Origin: Rhodobacterales bacterium
Lineage (GTDB): Bacteria; Pseudomonadota; Alphaproteobacteria; Rhodobacterales; Rhodobacteraceae
Assembly: GCA_025362795.1 (NCBI GenBank)
Contig: JANYFE010000065.1
Coordinates: 1 to 41,277 of the forward strand
Direction of reading: 5' to 3'
Length of the DNA: 41,277 bases
A program made the position numbers and the translations under genes. Below the pieces are notes generated by a model, which did not search any database, was not told where the DNA came from, and saw only the letters and a list, made by a program, of their open reading frames with translations. Shown here piece by piece: positions 10,140 to 18,324 of the stretch; position 1 is the first letter of the stretch; the number at the start of each line of letters is the position of its first letter.

Positions 10140-10214
10140 TGGAGCGGGCGAAGGGATTCGAACCCTCGACCCTAACCTTGGCAAGGTTATGCTCTACCCC
10201 TGAGCTACGCCCGC
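10140..10214 (-). tRNA. tRNA-Gly (GCC)
   Basis: Read on the minus strand, a 75-nt tRNA with a 7-bp acceptor stem (GCGGGCG pairing with CGCCCGC), D-arm sequence TAGCTCAGGGGTAGAGCA, anticodon GCC in CTTGCCAAG, T-arm GTTCGAATCC and an encoded CCA end. A second, base-identical gene lies at 13482-13556 in the same orientation. Confidence 0.97.
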
Positions 10215-10262
10215 ACTCCGATGCGGTGACTAGCGCATGTCGCAGCAGAGGGCAAGCGCGTT

Positions 10263-10859
10263 TCAGGGCTTTGGGCCGTCCGCAATCAGCCGGGCCAGCA
10301 GGTCGGTGAACGCAGGCAGGGTGTTGAAACGGCGGTTTTGGCCGTTTGGCAGGTTGAACCCCAACAGCGCATAGCCATGCACCAGCGACCAGACGCCAAC
10401 CTCCAGCGGTTCGTCCTCGGTGGCACCCCGGGCCGCGAAGGGCAGGCAGGCACCGCGCAGGATCAGATATGCCGTGGACGAGGCCTGCCGCAGATCAGGG
10501 TCGGCGCGGTCCACCTCGGCACTGACAAACATCAGATGGAAAAAACCCGCGTGATCCTGCGCGAAATTAAGATAGCCGCTGCAAATGCCGTTCAACCGGG
10601 CAAACGGGTCGGGACCGGCGGCGTCCCGCGCGGCGTCCATCGCCGCCGAGAAGTGCTGGAATGCGCGGCTGGCGATGGCAGTCAGCAGCCCCGGCAGCCC
10701 GTTGAAATGATGGGCCGGGGCGGCATGCGACACCCCGGCACGGGCGGCAGCGCGGCGCAGGGTCAGACCGGCGACACCGCCTTCGGTCAGCAGGTCCATC
10801 CCGGCCAAAATCAAAGCTTCGCGCAGGTTGCCTTGGTGATAGGGGGCGGGCTGATCCAT
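10263..10859 (-). CDS. TetR-family transcriptional regulator
   Basis: A 198-residue regulator. The N-terminal helix-turn-helix is visible (NLREALILAGMDLLTEGGVAGLTLRRAAARAGVSHAAPAHHFNGLPGLLTAIA), followed by an all-helical ligand domain with the WSLVHGYALL segment typical of the TetR_C_33-like group (WHG-type C-terminal domains). I chose the ATG at 10857-10859 (MDQPAPYHQGNLREA) over one 48 bp upstream, because the longer form would place the palindromic operator at 10882-10894 inside the gene. It is divergent from the DUF2306 gene, and the shared 83-bp spacer holds two copies of a 13-bp dyad. It therefore probably represses itself and its neighbour. The ligand is unknown. Confidence 0.9.
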   Translation of the reverse strand: MDQPAPYHQGNLREALILAGMDLLTEGGVAGLTLRRAAARAGVSHAAPAHHFNGLPGLLTAIASRAFQHFSAAMDAARDAAGPDPFARLNGICSGYLNFAQDHAGFFHLMFVSAEVDRADPDLRQASSTAYLILRGACLPFAARGATEDEPLEVGVWSLVHGYALLGFNLPNGQNRRFNTLPAFTDLLARLIADGPKP

Positions 10860-10881
10860 CTGTCTGCTGTGTAGAATAATG

Positions 10882-10932
10882 TTGACAGTGTCAAGATAAC
10901 GGGGCATTCAGAGGCAATCTTTACACTGTCAA
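10882..10932. promoter_or_regulatory. Two TetR-type operator candidates in the divergent promoter
   Basis: TTGACAGTGTCAA (10882-10894) is a perfect 6+1+6 palindrome. TTTACACTGTCAA (10920-10932) is a near copy with one mismatch in the left arm. The two copies are 38 bp centre to centre, close to 3.6 helical turns. The second ends 10 bp before the DUF2306 start. Their position between a TetR gene and a divergent target is the classic arrangement for autorepression. Confidence 0.65.
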
Positions 10933-10942
10933 GGATGCCGCC

Positions 10943-11557
10943 ATGACACTTTCCCGCCTGTGGTATGCGACGTTTGCCTTGTTGTCCGTTCTGACCGCGT
11001 TGGTGTCGGCCCGTGCCTTTGTGCTGCCCTTTGCGGCCGGCATGCCGCATATGCTGCATTATCTGACCTCGGTGCCTTTGCCGATGTGGGGCCATCTGGT
11101 CTTTGCCCCCCTGGCGCTGATGCTGGCTCCGGCGCAACTGGCCACCCGCCTGCGCAGAACCTATCCCCGCCTGCATCGCCTCACCGGCTATACCTATGCG
11201 GGGTCGGTCCTGCTTGCCGCCGTGGCAAGCCTCGCGATGCTGCCGCAATTCCAGGGCACACTCTGGGCGCTGACGGGTTTTGCGGTGCTGGCGCTGCTTT
11301 GGATCGCGGCCACCGCCAGTGGGATCCGCTGTGCGATCCGCGGCGACACCGCCCGCCACCGCGTCTGGATGCTGCGCTCGGTGGCCCTCACCTGTGCCGC
11401 CGTGACCCTGCGGCTGATCATGCCGGTTCTCATGGCTTCGGGCTGGAGCCTGCTCGAAACCTACAACGTCACCGCCTGGGCCAGCTGGCTGATCAATCTG
11501 GCGGCGGTCGAATTCTACCTGCGGCGCGGGCCGCTGCGTTCGGCCAGTCTGGCCTGA
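10943..11557 (+). CDS. DUF2306 membrane protein
   Basis: A 204-residue protein with about six transmembrane segments. It shows the DUF2306 pattern: PMWGHLVFAPLALMLAPAQL, then RRTYPRLHRLTGYTYAGSVLLAAVASLAML, then RGDTARHRVWMLRSVALTCAAVTLRLIMP. The conserved His residues (HLTG-type RLHRLTGY, ARHRVWMLR) recall heme- or quinone-interacting membrane proteins, but no activity is established for the family. The ATG at 10943 follows the second operator copy. Its regulator is almost certainly the divergent TetR gene. Confidence 0.88.
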   Translation: MTLSRLWYATFALLSVLTALVSARAFVLPFAAGMPHMLHYLTSVPLPMWGHLVFAPLALMLAPAQLATRLRRTYPRLHRLTGYTYAGSVLLAAVASLAMLPQFQGTLWALTGFAVLALLWIAATASGIRCAIRGDTARHRVWMLRSVALTCAAVTLRLIMPVLMASGWSLLETYNVTAWASWLINLAAVEFYLRRGPLRSASLA

Positions 11558-11566
11558 CCGGCCGGA

Positions 11567-12133
11567 TCAGGCGTTGTAACGGTCATCCTGCGGCGGGGCG
11601 GCGGACAGCGTTGCCTCGCTGAATGTGAACAGGTCTTCCAGGAAATAAGCCGAAAGCTCGGCCCGGCTGGCCAGCCCCGATTTGCGGTAAACGTTTTGCG
11701 CCTGCTGGCGGATCGTCGCTTCCGAGGTGCGGCGCAGCACGGCGACCTCGCGCAAACTGGCGCCTTTCAGCAACAAGCCCGCGACATCGGCCTCGGCAGA
11801 GGTCAGGTGCCACAGGTCGAACTGCGCATCAATCGACCGCGATAAACCATCCAGATACCGACGGCTTTGCTTGCGCCAGACCCGGCCCTCATCAGCCGCC
11901 CGCTGGATGGCACCGTCCATGTCACGCGCCCGGTTTTTCAGATCGTTCAGCCGCGTGATCACGAAGAACGCGGCAAAGATCGTGCCGACGTTCAAGAGCC
12001 GGTCGCAGAAATCCACTGCCCGGTCCGACAACAGATCGCCACTCGCATCGACTACCGCATCCAGCGTGGTCATGGCCGCAGCCAAACCAATCAATGCGGC
12101 GCCCATCAGAACCACCGGCAGCTTGCCGTCCAT
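11567..12133 (-). CDS. Membrane-anchored LuxR-type transcriptional regulator
   Basis: A 188-residue protein. Residues about 5-23 (LPVVLMGAALIGLAAAMTTL) and about 41-58 (LLNVGTIFAAFFVITRLNDL) are hydrophobic and probably form two membrane helices. A charged linker follows (RARDMDGAIQRAADEGRVWRKQS), then a C-terminal LuxR/GerE helix-turn-helix: LTSAEADVAGLLLKGASLREVAVLRRTSEATIRQQAQNVYRKSGLASRAELSAYFLEDL. The ATG at 12131-12133 lies 8 bp after GGAGGAG on the minus strand. The gene is divergent from the RTX gene at 12356 and could control it; it is convergent with DUF2306. A DNA-binding domain tethered to the membrane by two helices, without a recognised sensor domain, is a less common layout. 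Confidence 0.85.
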   Translation of the reverse strand: MDGKLPVVLMGAALIGLAAAMTTLDAVVDASGDLLSDRAVDFCDRLLNVGTIFAAFFVITRLNDLKNRARDMDGAIQRAADEGRVWRKQSRRYLDGLSRSIDAQFDLWHLTSAEADVAGLLLKGASLREVAVLRRTSEATIRQQAQNVYRKSGLASRAELSAYFLEDLFTFSEATLSAAPPQDDRYNA

Positions 12134-12355
12134 CCGGCAACTCCTCCACCATTTCCGCCCTGATCTTGCGGGAAATCGCCGTCTGCGGCCATCCGCTTTG
12201 TGACGGATTCTGCCAGAAATGCCGCGGTTCCGCCTGATCCGCCCAAGGTCGGATGGTCCGCCCGGCGTCACAGCGCAACCTGATGCCACCCGACGCGACT
12301 CGGGGCCTCCGGGCGAAACACCCGGACCACCACCACCTTTGCAAGGAGCAACATC

Positions 12356-13423
12356 ATGGCCACCACATCCGTTCCGGACGCCGGCAGCTTTTCAACCACA
12401 ATCGACAACCCATTCATGACCCTGCGTCCCGGCACAACTTTCATCTACGAAAACAAGGCGTCCGGCGAGGTCGACACCTTCGTCGTCACCGCCGAAACCA
12501 AGGTGATCGACGGCGTGACCTGCGTCGCGGTGCATGACAGCGCCAGCATCAATGGTCAGCTGAAAGAAGACACCATCGACTGGTTCGCTCAGGATGCCAA
12601 AGGCAATGTCTGGTACTTTGGCGAAGACACCCACCAATACGAACCCGGCAATCCTGATCCCATCGGCAGTGTAGGCTCGTGGCAGGCTGGCGTAAACGGT
12701 GCCACGGCCGGCATCGCGATGAAAGCCGCCCCGCAGGTCGGCAACCACTATGCGCAGGAACATGCCCCCGGTATCGCCGAGGATCGCGGTGCCGTCCTGT
12801 CGCTGGCTGAAACGGTCAGCGTGGTCTACGGCAACTTCGACGGCGCGCTGCAGACGGCAGACACCTCGCCCCTGATACCGGGCGTCGAGCACAAATACTA
12901 TGTGCCGGGCCTCGGCCACGTCCTGACCACCTCGCCCGACGGCGATTTCGAGGCGCTGACCCGCGTCATCGTCACCGGCACCGCCGCGGCCGATCAGGTT
13001 CTGGGCTATGCCGGGGGCGACTATCTGCACGGGCAGGGCGGGCAGGATACGCTGCTTGCTCTGGCGGGCAATGACACGATGGCGGGCGGCGGCGGCAGCG
13101 ATCTGCTGTTCGGCGGCGACGGCTATGACCGGATGAACGGCGGTGCGGGGTCCGATACGCTGACCGGCGGCGCGGGCGGCGATGTTTTCGTATTCCGCAA
13201 CCTTGGCGACGGACATGCCGATATCGACACGATCACCGATTTCCGGTTTGACGAGGTTGACGTCCTTTATCTCCCCGGCGGGGCGCAAGCCGTGGCGTCA
13301 GAGGCGCTGCATGGCGGGGTGTGGAATCTGACCCTGAAAGGCGACGGTGACGTGATCCGGCTGCTTGGGGTCAGCGATACCGACGGCAACGGCCATATCA
13401 CCGACAACCTGTTGTTCGGCTAA
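12356..13423 (+). CDS. Secreted RTX calcium-binding protein with conserved N-terminal beta domain
   Basis: A 355-residue protein. The N-terminal part (residues about 8-205: FSTTIDNPFMTLRPGTTFIYE..., GNVWYFGEDTHQYE, EHKYYVPGLGHVL) is a domain found in many secreted or lipoprotein-like bacterial proteins of unknown role. From about residue 215 it carries GGxGxDxLx repeats (YAGGDYLHGQGGQDTLLALA, GGDGYDRMNGGAGSDTLTGGAGGDVFVF), then ITDFRFDEVDVLYLPGG, the standard end of serralysin-type C-terminal domains used for type I secretion. There is no Sec signal peptide, as expected for that route. An AAGGAG site precedes the ATG at 12356. A strong hairpin terminator follows the stop. No type I secretion transporter is in the window. 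Confidence 0.88.
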   Translation: MATTSVPDAGSFSTTIDNPFMTLRPGTTFIYENKASGEVDTFVVTAETKVIDGVTCVAVHDSASINGQLKEDTIDWFAQDAKGNVWYFGEDTHQYEPGNPDPIGSVGSWQAGVNGATAGIAMKAAPQVGNHYAQEHAPGIAEDRGAVLSLAETVSVVYGNFDGALQTADTSPLIPGVEHKYYVPGLGHVLTTSPDGDFEALTRVIVTGTAAADQVLGYAGGDYLHGQGGQDTLLALAGNDTMAGGGGSDLLFGGDGYDRMNGGAGSDTLTGGAGGDVFVFRNLGDGHADIDTITDFRFDEVDVLYLPGGAQAVASEALHGGVWNLTLKGDGDVIRLLGVSDTDGNGHITDNLLFG

Positions 13424-13437
13424 GCCTGCGTGACATG

Positions 13438-13468
13438 AAAATGGGCCGTCACAACGCGGCCCATTTTT
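13438..13468. terminator. Rho-independent terminator (bidirectional)
   Basis: AAAATGGGCCG (13438-13448) pairs perfectly with CGGCCCATTTT (13457-13467), an 11-bp stem with an 8-nt loop and T-tracts on both strands. It ends the RTX gene on the plus strand and can also end the tRNA-Gly transcript on the minus strand. Confidence 0.88.
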
Positions 13469-13481
13469 CGTGCAGTCCGAT

Positions 13482-13556
13482 TGGAGCGGGCGAAGGGATT
13501 CGAACCCTCGACCCTAACCTTGGCAAGGTTATGCTCTACCCCTGAGCTACGCCCGC
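13482..13556 (-). tRNA. tRNA-Gly (GCC), second identical copy
   Basis: It has the same 75 bases as the tRNA at 10140-10214: anticodon GCC, encoded CCA, 7-bp acceptor stem. The two genes are direct repeats 3.3 kb apart. It lies between the RTX terminator and the pyc 3' end. Confidence 0.97.
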
Positions 13557-13622
13557 ACCGTTCGGATGGCGGTGATTTAGGCAAGCTGCGACGGCAACGC
13601 AACCCCAAACACCGCGCATCCC

Positions 13623-13641
13623 GATTTTTCTGCGAAAAATC
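13623..13641. terminator. Terminator-like hairpin, copy of the one at 5724
   Basis: GATTTTTCTGCGAAAAATC is identical to the hairpin at 5724-5742, with the flanking C and AA also shared. It sits about 100 bp downstream of the pyc stop (minus strand) and upstream of tRNA-Gly. Confidence 0.5.
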
Positions 13642-13713
13642 AAACAGGCAACCATTCTGCAACGTCCGCGGCCCAAGCAGGGCAACCCGTCGCCATTTTC
13701 GCAAACAGTCGGA

Positions 13714-13737
13714 CCTGTCGCAGACCGTCGCGACAGG
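13714..13737 (-). terminator. Stem-loop immediately after pyc
   Basis: CCTGTCGC (13714-13721) pairs perfectly with GCGACAGG (13730-13737) around an 8-nt loop. It starts 2 nt after the pyc stop codon on the minus strand. No T-tract follows, so it may protect the mRNA 3' end or act with the hairpin at 13623. Confidence 0.5.
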
Positions 13738-13739
13738 CC

Positions 13740-16700
13740 TCAGTCCAGCTCGATCAGCAAATCTTTCGCCTCGATCTGGCTCCCGGCATGCACATGCAGC
13801 GCCTTGATGACAGCGCTGCGGTCGGCGTGGATCCCGGTCTCCATCTTCATCGCCTCGATGGTCAAAAGCAGATCGCCCGCATTCACCTTCTGCCCCGCCA
13901 CCACTCCGACAGTGGCAATCGACCCCGGCATCGGTGCGCCGATATGGTTTGGATTGCCCTCTGCCGCCTTGGGTTTGGCCGCTGTCTTGGCCTTGATCGC
14001 GCGGTTGGGCACCCGGATCACGCGGGGCTGACCGTTCAGTTCAAAGAACACCCGCACTTCACCATCATCGGTCGTCTCCCCCACCGCCTGCAGCCGCAGT
14101 TCGATGGTCTTGCCGGGGTCAAGTTCGACGGTGATTTCTTCCCCCGGTTCCATCCCGTAAAAGAATGTCCGGGTCGGCAGGCTGCGCACCGGGCCATATG
14201 CCTTATGGCGGCCCATGTAGTCGAGGAACACCTTAGGATACATGAGATAGCCGTTCAGATCCTCGTCATCGACCGTCATGCCGTCAAGTTCCGCCGAAAC
14301 CTTGGCGCGCACCGCCTCCAGATCGACCGGCACCATGCCCGCGCCGGGGCGGGTGGTCACCGGCAGGTCGCCCTTCAGCACCTTCTTCTGGATTGCCACA
14401 GGCCACCCGCCCTCGGGCTGGCCCAGATTGCCCTTCAGCATGTCGACCACCGACTCGGGAAACGCCACGTCAACCGCCGGGTCTTCGACCTGTTTGCGCG
14501 ACAGATTCTGCGCCACCATCATCAGCGCCATATCGCCAACAACCTTGGACGACGGCGTGACCTTCACGATATCGCCGAACATCTGGTTGGCATCGGCATA
14601 GGCCTGCGCCACCTCGTGCCAGCGTTCCTCCAGCCCCAGACTGCGCGCCTGCGCCTTGAGGTTGGTGAACTGTCCGCCGGGCATTTCGTGCAGGTAAACC
14701 TCGGAAGCGGGGGAGGGCAGGCCGGACTCGAACGCCGCATATTGCCCGCGCACGCCTTCCCAGTAGTTGGAAATCTGCCGGATCGCGGCAATGTCGAGGC
14801 CGGTATCGCGGTCGGTGTGGCGCAGGGCCTCGACAATGGAGCCAAGGCAGGGCTGCGAGGTGCCGCCAGAGAACGCATCCATCGCCGCGTCCACCGCATC
14901 GACGCCCGCATCGCAGGCCGCAAGAACCGTGGCCGCAGCCGCGCCCGACGTATCATGCGTATGGAAATGGATCGGCAGACCCAGTTCCTGTTTCAGCGTC
15001 TTGATCAGCATCCGGGCGGCGGCGGGTTTCATCAGCCCGGCCATATCCTTCAGCCCCAGCACATGTGCGCCCGCGTCTTTGAGTTCGCGGCCGCGTGCGA
15101 CGTAGTATTTCAGGTCGTATTTCGCGCGGTTGGGGTCCAGCATGTCGCCGGTGTAGCAAACGGTGCCTTCGCAGACCTTGCCTGCCTCGACCACCGCATC
15201 CATCGCCACCCGCATGTTTTCGACCCAGTTGAGCGAGTCGAACACCCGGAACACATCGACGCCGGTGATCGCCGCCTGTTTGACAAACGCCTGCACCACG
15301 TTGTCGGGGTAATTCGTGTAACCCACCCCATTTGACGCGCGCAGCAGCATCTGGGTCATCAGGTTCGGCATGGCGGCGCGCAGGTCGCGCAGGCGTTGCC
15401 ACGGGCATTCCTGCAAGAACCGGTAGGCCACGTCAAAAGTCGCCCCGCCCCAGCATTCGACACTGAACAACCCGCCCAGATTGGCCGCATAAGTCGGTGC
15501 CACCCTGATCATGTCGATCGACCGCATCCGTGTAGCGAGCAGGGACTGGTGCCCGTCGCGCATCGTGGTGTCGGTGATCAGCACCTTTTGCTGCGCCTTC
15601 ATCCAGTCGGCAACCGCCTGCGGCCCCTTCTGTTCCAACAGGTTGCGCGTGCCCATCTGGGGCGCACCCACCGGCTTTGGCGGCTTCGGTGCCCGCGCCT
15701 CGGCATGGGGCTTCGGCCGACCCGCCGTCTCGGGGTGCCCGTTGACCGTGATATCCGCGATATAGGTCAGGATCTTGGTCGCCCGGTCCTGCCGTTTCTT
15801 GAAAGTGAACAGCTCTGGCGTCGTGTCGATGAATTTGGTGGTGTAGGTGTCGTCCAGAAACGTCGGATGTTGCAGCAGGTTGATGACAAATTCGATGTTG
15901 GTGCTGACACCGCGAATACGAAACTCCCGCAGCGCCCGGTCCATCCGGGTGATCGCGGCCTGTGGGGTCTGCGCCCAGGCGGTGACCTTGACCAACAGCG
16001 AGTCGTAATACCGGGTGATCACCGACCCCGCGTAAGCGGTGCCGCCGTCCAGCCGGATGCCGTTGCCCGTGGCCGACCGGTAAGCCGTCAGCCGCCCGTA
16101 ATCCGGGATGAAGTTGTTCTGCGGGTCTTCCGTGGTCACCCGGCATTGCAGCGCGTGGCCGTTCAACCGGATGTCCCCTTGGCTGGCAACCCCGGTCGCC
16201 TCGGCCAGGGTCTTGCCCTCGGCTATCTTGATCTGCGCCTGCACGATGTCGATGCCGGTCACCTGTTCGGTGACGGTATGTTCGACCTGCACCCTTGGGT
16301 TCACCTCGATGAAGTGGAACTTGCCAGTGTCCATATCCATCAGGAATTCCACGGTGCCCGCGCATTCATAACCGACATGGGCACAAATCCGGCGACCCAG
16401 GTCGCAGACCTCGGCGCGCTGTTCGGCGGTGAGGTACGGGGCAGGGGCGCGTTCAACCACCTTTTGGTTACGGCGCTGCACGGTGCAGTCCCGTTCGTAC
16501 AGGTGGTAAATCGCCCCGTGCTTGTCGCCCAAAATCTGAACTTCGACATGTCGCGCCCGCAGAATCATCTTCTCCAGATAACCCTCGCCATTGCCAAACG
16601 CCGCCTCCGCCTCGCGCCGTCCCTCGCGCACTTTGTCGGCCAGTTCCTCTGGCCCGTAGATTGGCCGCATGCCCCGCCCGCCACCACCCCACGACGCCTT

Positions 16701-17180
16701 GAGCATCAGCGGATAGCCGACCGCAGCCGCCTCGACCTTGATCGCGTCGAAATCATCGCCCAGAACTTCGGTCGCGGGAATGACCGGAACGCCCGCCGCC
16801 ATCGCCACGCGCCGCGCACTGGCCTTGTCGCCCAAGGCGCGCATCGTTTCGGCCTTTGGCCCGATGAACGTGATCCCCGCCTGATCGCAAGCATCGACAA
16901 AGTCAGGGTTTTCCGACAAAAGCCCATAGCCCGGATGGATCGCATCGGCGCCGCATTCCTTGGCGACCCGGATGATTTCCGCAATCGACAGATAGGCACC
17001 CACCGGCGACAGCCCCTCGCCGATCAGATAGGCCTCGTCCGCCTTGAACCGGTGCAGCGACAGCTTGTCTTCCTCGGCGTAGACGGCGACCGTCCGCTTG
17101 CCCAGCTCGTTTGCCGCCCGCATGACCCGAATGGCGATCTCGCCACGGTTGGCAATCAGGATTTTCTTGAAGTCGGTCAT
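13740..17180 (-). CDS. pyc: Pyruvate carboxylase
   Basis: A 1146-residue single-chain biotin enzyme that makes oxaloacetate from pyruvate and bicarbonate with ATP, refilling the TCA cycle. Domains in order: biotin carboxylase (KKILIANRGEIAIRVMRAANELG; ATP-binding KASWGGGGRGMR; EVNPRVQVEHTVTEQVTGID), carboxyltransferase from about residue 530 (ITDTTMRDGHQSLLATRMR, with metal ligands in HFHTHDTSGAA), the tetramerisation region, and a biotin carrier domain near the end with the biotinylated Lys1112 in IEAMKMETG. The length fits the alpha4-type enzyme of alphaproteobacteria. The ATG at 17178-17180 gives MTDFKKILIANRGE; the frame is open further upstream but without homology or a good ribosome-binding site. 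The gene is monocistronic, with a stem-loop 2 nt after its stop. Confidence 0.97.
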   Translation of the reverse strand: MTDFKKILIANRGEIAIRVMRAANELGKRTVAVYAEEDKLSLHRFKADEAYLIGEGLSPVGAYLSIAEIIRVAKECGADAIHPGYGLLSENPDFVDACDQAGITFIGPKAETMRALGDKASARRVAMAAGVPVIPATEVLGDDFDAIKVEAAAVGYPLMLKASWGGGGRGMRPIYGPEELADKVREGRREAEAAFGNGEGYLEKMILRARHVEVQILGDKHGAIYHLYERDCTVQRRNQKVVERAPAPYLTAEQRAEVCDLGRRICAHVGYECAGTVEFLMDMDTGKFHFIEVNPRVQVEHTVTEQVTGIDIVQAQIKIAEGKTLAEATGVASQGDIRLNGHALQCRVTTEDPQNNFIPDYGRLTAYRSATGNGIRLDGGTAYAGSVITRYYDSLLVKVTAWAQTPQAAITRMDRALREFRIRGVSTNIEFVINLLQHPTFLDDTYTTKFIDTTPELFTFKKRQDRATKILTYIADITVNGHPETAGRPKPHAEARAPKPPKPVGAPQMGTRNLLEQKGPQAVADWMKAQQKVLITDTTMRDGHQSLLATRMRSIDMIRVAPTYAANLGGLFSVECWGGATFDVAYRFLQECPWQRLRDLRAAMPNLMTQMLLRASNGVGYTNYPDNVVQAFVKQAAITGVDVFRVFDSLNWVENMRVAMDAVVEAGKVCEGTVCYTGDMLDPNRAKYDLKYYVARGRELKDAGAHVLGLKDMAGLMKPAAARMLIKTLKQELGLPIHFHTHDTSGAAAATVLAACDAGVDAVDAAMDAFSGGTSQPCLGSIVEALRHTDRDTGLDIAAIRQISNYWEGVRGQYAAFESGLPSPASEVYLHEMPGGQFTNLKAQARSLGLEERWHEVAQAYADANQMFGDIVKVTPSSKVVGDMALMMVAQNLSRKQVEDPAVDVAFPESVVDMLKGNLGQPEGGWPVAIQKKVLKGDLPVTTRPGAGMVPVDLEAVRAKVSAELDGMTVDDEDLNGYLMYPKVFLDYMGRHKAYGPVRSLPTRTFFYGMEPGEEITVELDPGKTIELRLQAVGETTDDGEVRVFFELNGQPRVIRVPNRAIKAKTAAKPKAAEGNPNHIGAPMPGSIATVGVVAGQKVNAGDLLLTIEAMKMETGIHADRSAVIKALHVHAGSQIEAKDLLIELD

Positions 17181-17337
17181 GGGCGGCACTCCGGGCGCAG
17201 GCTGAACGGGTCGCAGTCTAGGAGTGCTGCGGTGCAGCGCAAGGGGCGGCGGCACTGCACTGCGCAACAATGCCGCACCTCCGGTCAAGATGCCCGAAAA
17301 TGAGGCACATGCCAAAGCCGCCCACTTTCCCGTCTCG

Positions 17338-18201
17338 TCAGTGCGGCTTCGGCAAGCGCATCAACCACTGCCAGCTGTCCTCGGCGATCTGCGGGCCGAT
17401 GTCGTAAAACCAATGGTCATGCCCCGGAATAACGACAATCTCGCTTTGGTGCCCCATCCGCGCCAAAGCCTGCCCAACCGCGCGGGCCGTGGCCAGCGGA
17501 TTACCCGCATCCCGATCGCCCAGATACAGCCGCACCGGCTTGGCAACCAGAGGCGGCTTCAACCAGTCGGCCGGTGCGAAACCGCCATGTAACACTGCGG
17601 CCCGCCACGGCCCGCTGGTCCGGTTCAACAGCCATTCGGCATAAGTCGCCCCATCCGAATGGCCGAATAGAAGGATCTGATCCGGGTCAATGTCATATTT
17701 GCCCGCCATCTCCGCCACCAGATCCACCAGAAATTGCGGATCGGGCCTGTCAAAATCCCAGGTTTTCCCGACCGAACTGGGGGCGACCAGGGCAAGCTGA
17801 TACTTGGCTGCGGTCTGCCGCCACATCTCGATCATCGACAGACCATCCCGATTGGCACCGTGCAGCAAAATGATCAGCGGCATCTTCCTGGTGTCAGGGG
17901 CCGGCACATAATCATACCAGATGCGCGGTGTGTCGCCCGCCGCGCCAATGTGCCGAACCGCCAGATCGCGCGTCGCTTGCGACGGCTCGAACTGGTACGC
18001 CACCTTGTTCACCACGCGAAACCCCGTGGCCACAACCTCGGTATAGCTGCCCGCGACCGGCGCATCTGAGACCACCGGCATCGCAAGTGACGCTGCATTC
18101 GGGCCGTGTAACGGTGCCAGAACCGACAGCGCCACAAAGATCATCGCCGTGCAGACCACGGCACATAGCACCCAATACAAGACGAAAAACGCTACTTTCA
18201 T
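17338..18201 (-). CDS. Alpha/beta hydrolase (LpqC/PHB-depolymerase-like)
   Basis: A 287-residue protein with an N-terminal membrane anchor or signal (MKVAFFVLYWVLCAVVCTAMIFVALSVLAPL). It carries the fold marks PLIILLHGANRDGLSMIEMW (oxyanion region), the nucleophile elbow LFGHSDGATYA, the acid in RLYLGDRDAGNP, and His in VIPGHDHWFYDIGP. The layout resembles the polyhydroxybutyrate depolymerase / LpqC esterase group; the substrate is unknown. Two starts sit in tandem, a GTG at 18202-18204 and an ATG at 18199-18201. The GGAG at about -9 fits the ATG, so I chose it. The gene lies 123 bp downstream of the DHA2 transporter on the same strand and may be cotranscribed. Confidence 0.82.
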   Translation of the reverse strand: MKVAFFVLYWVLCAVVCTAMIFVALSVLAPLHGPNAASLAMPVVSDAPVAGSYTEVVATGFRVVNKVAYQFEPSQATRDLAVRHIGAAGDTPRIWYDYVPAPDTRKMPLIILLHGANRDGLSMIEMWRQTAAKYQLALVAPSSVGKTWDFDRPDPQFLVDLVAEMAGKYDIDPDQILLFGHSDGATYAEWLLNRTSGPWRAAVLHGGFAPADWLKPPLVAKPVRLYLGDRDAGNPLATARAVGQALARMGHQSEIVVIPGHDHWFYDIGPQIAEDSWQWLMRLPKPH

Positions 18202-18324
18202 CACGGCTCCGCTTGGGTGGATGGCAACCCCACCCTCGCGTCAGCCTTTGCCCGCCATGTCGTCGTAAGTTGGGCCGAAATGCGCCAATAGGGCCGGGCG
18301 ACCATAGTCACCCAGCCCCGCGCT

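Noticed and set aside
17181-17337. GTGCAGCGCAA/GTGCAGTGCCGC words upstream of pyc as an operator
   Set aside because: The words repeat loosely as direct copies in GC-rich DNA, and no clear dyad or known consensus was found.
18201-18305. A 34-codon minus-strand frame ending TGATG on the hydrolase start
   Set aside because: The coupling is suggestive, but the peptide (MVARPYWRISAQL...) has no ribosome-binding site, no recognisable feature, and is short enough to be chance.
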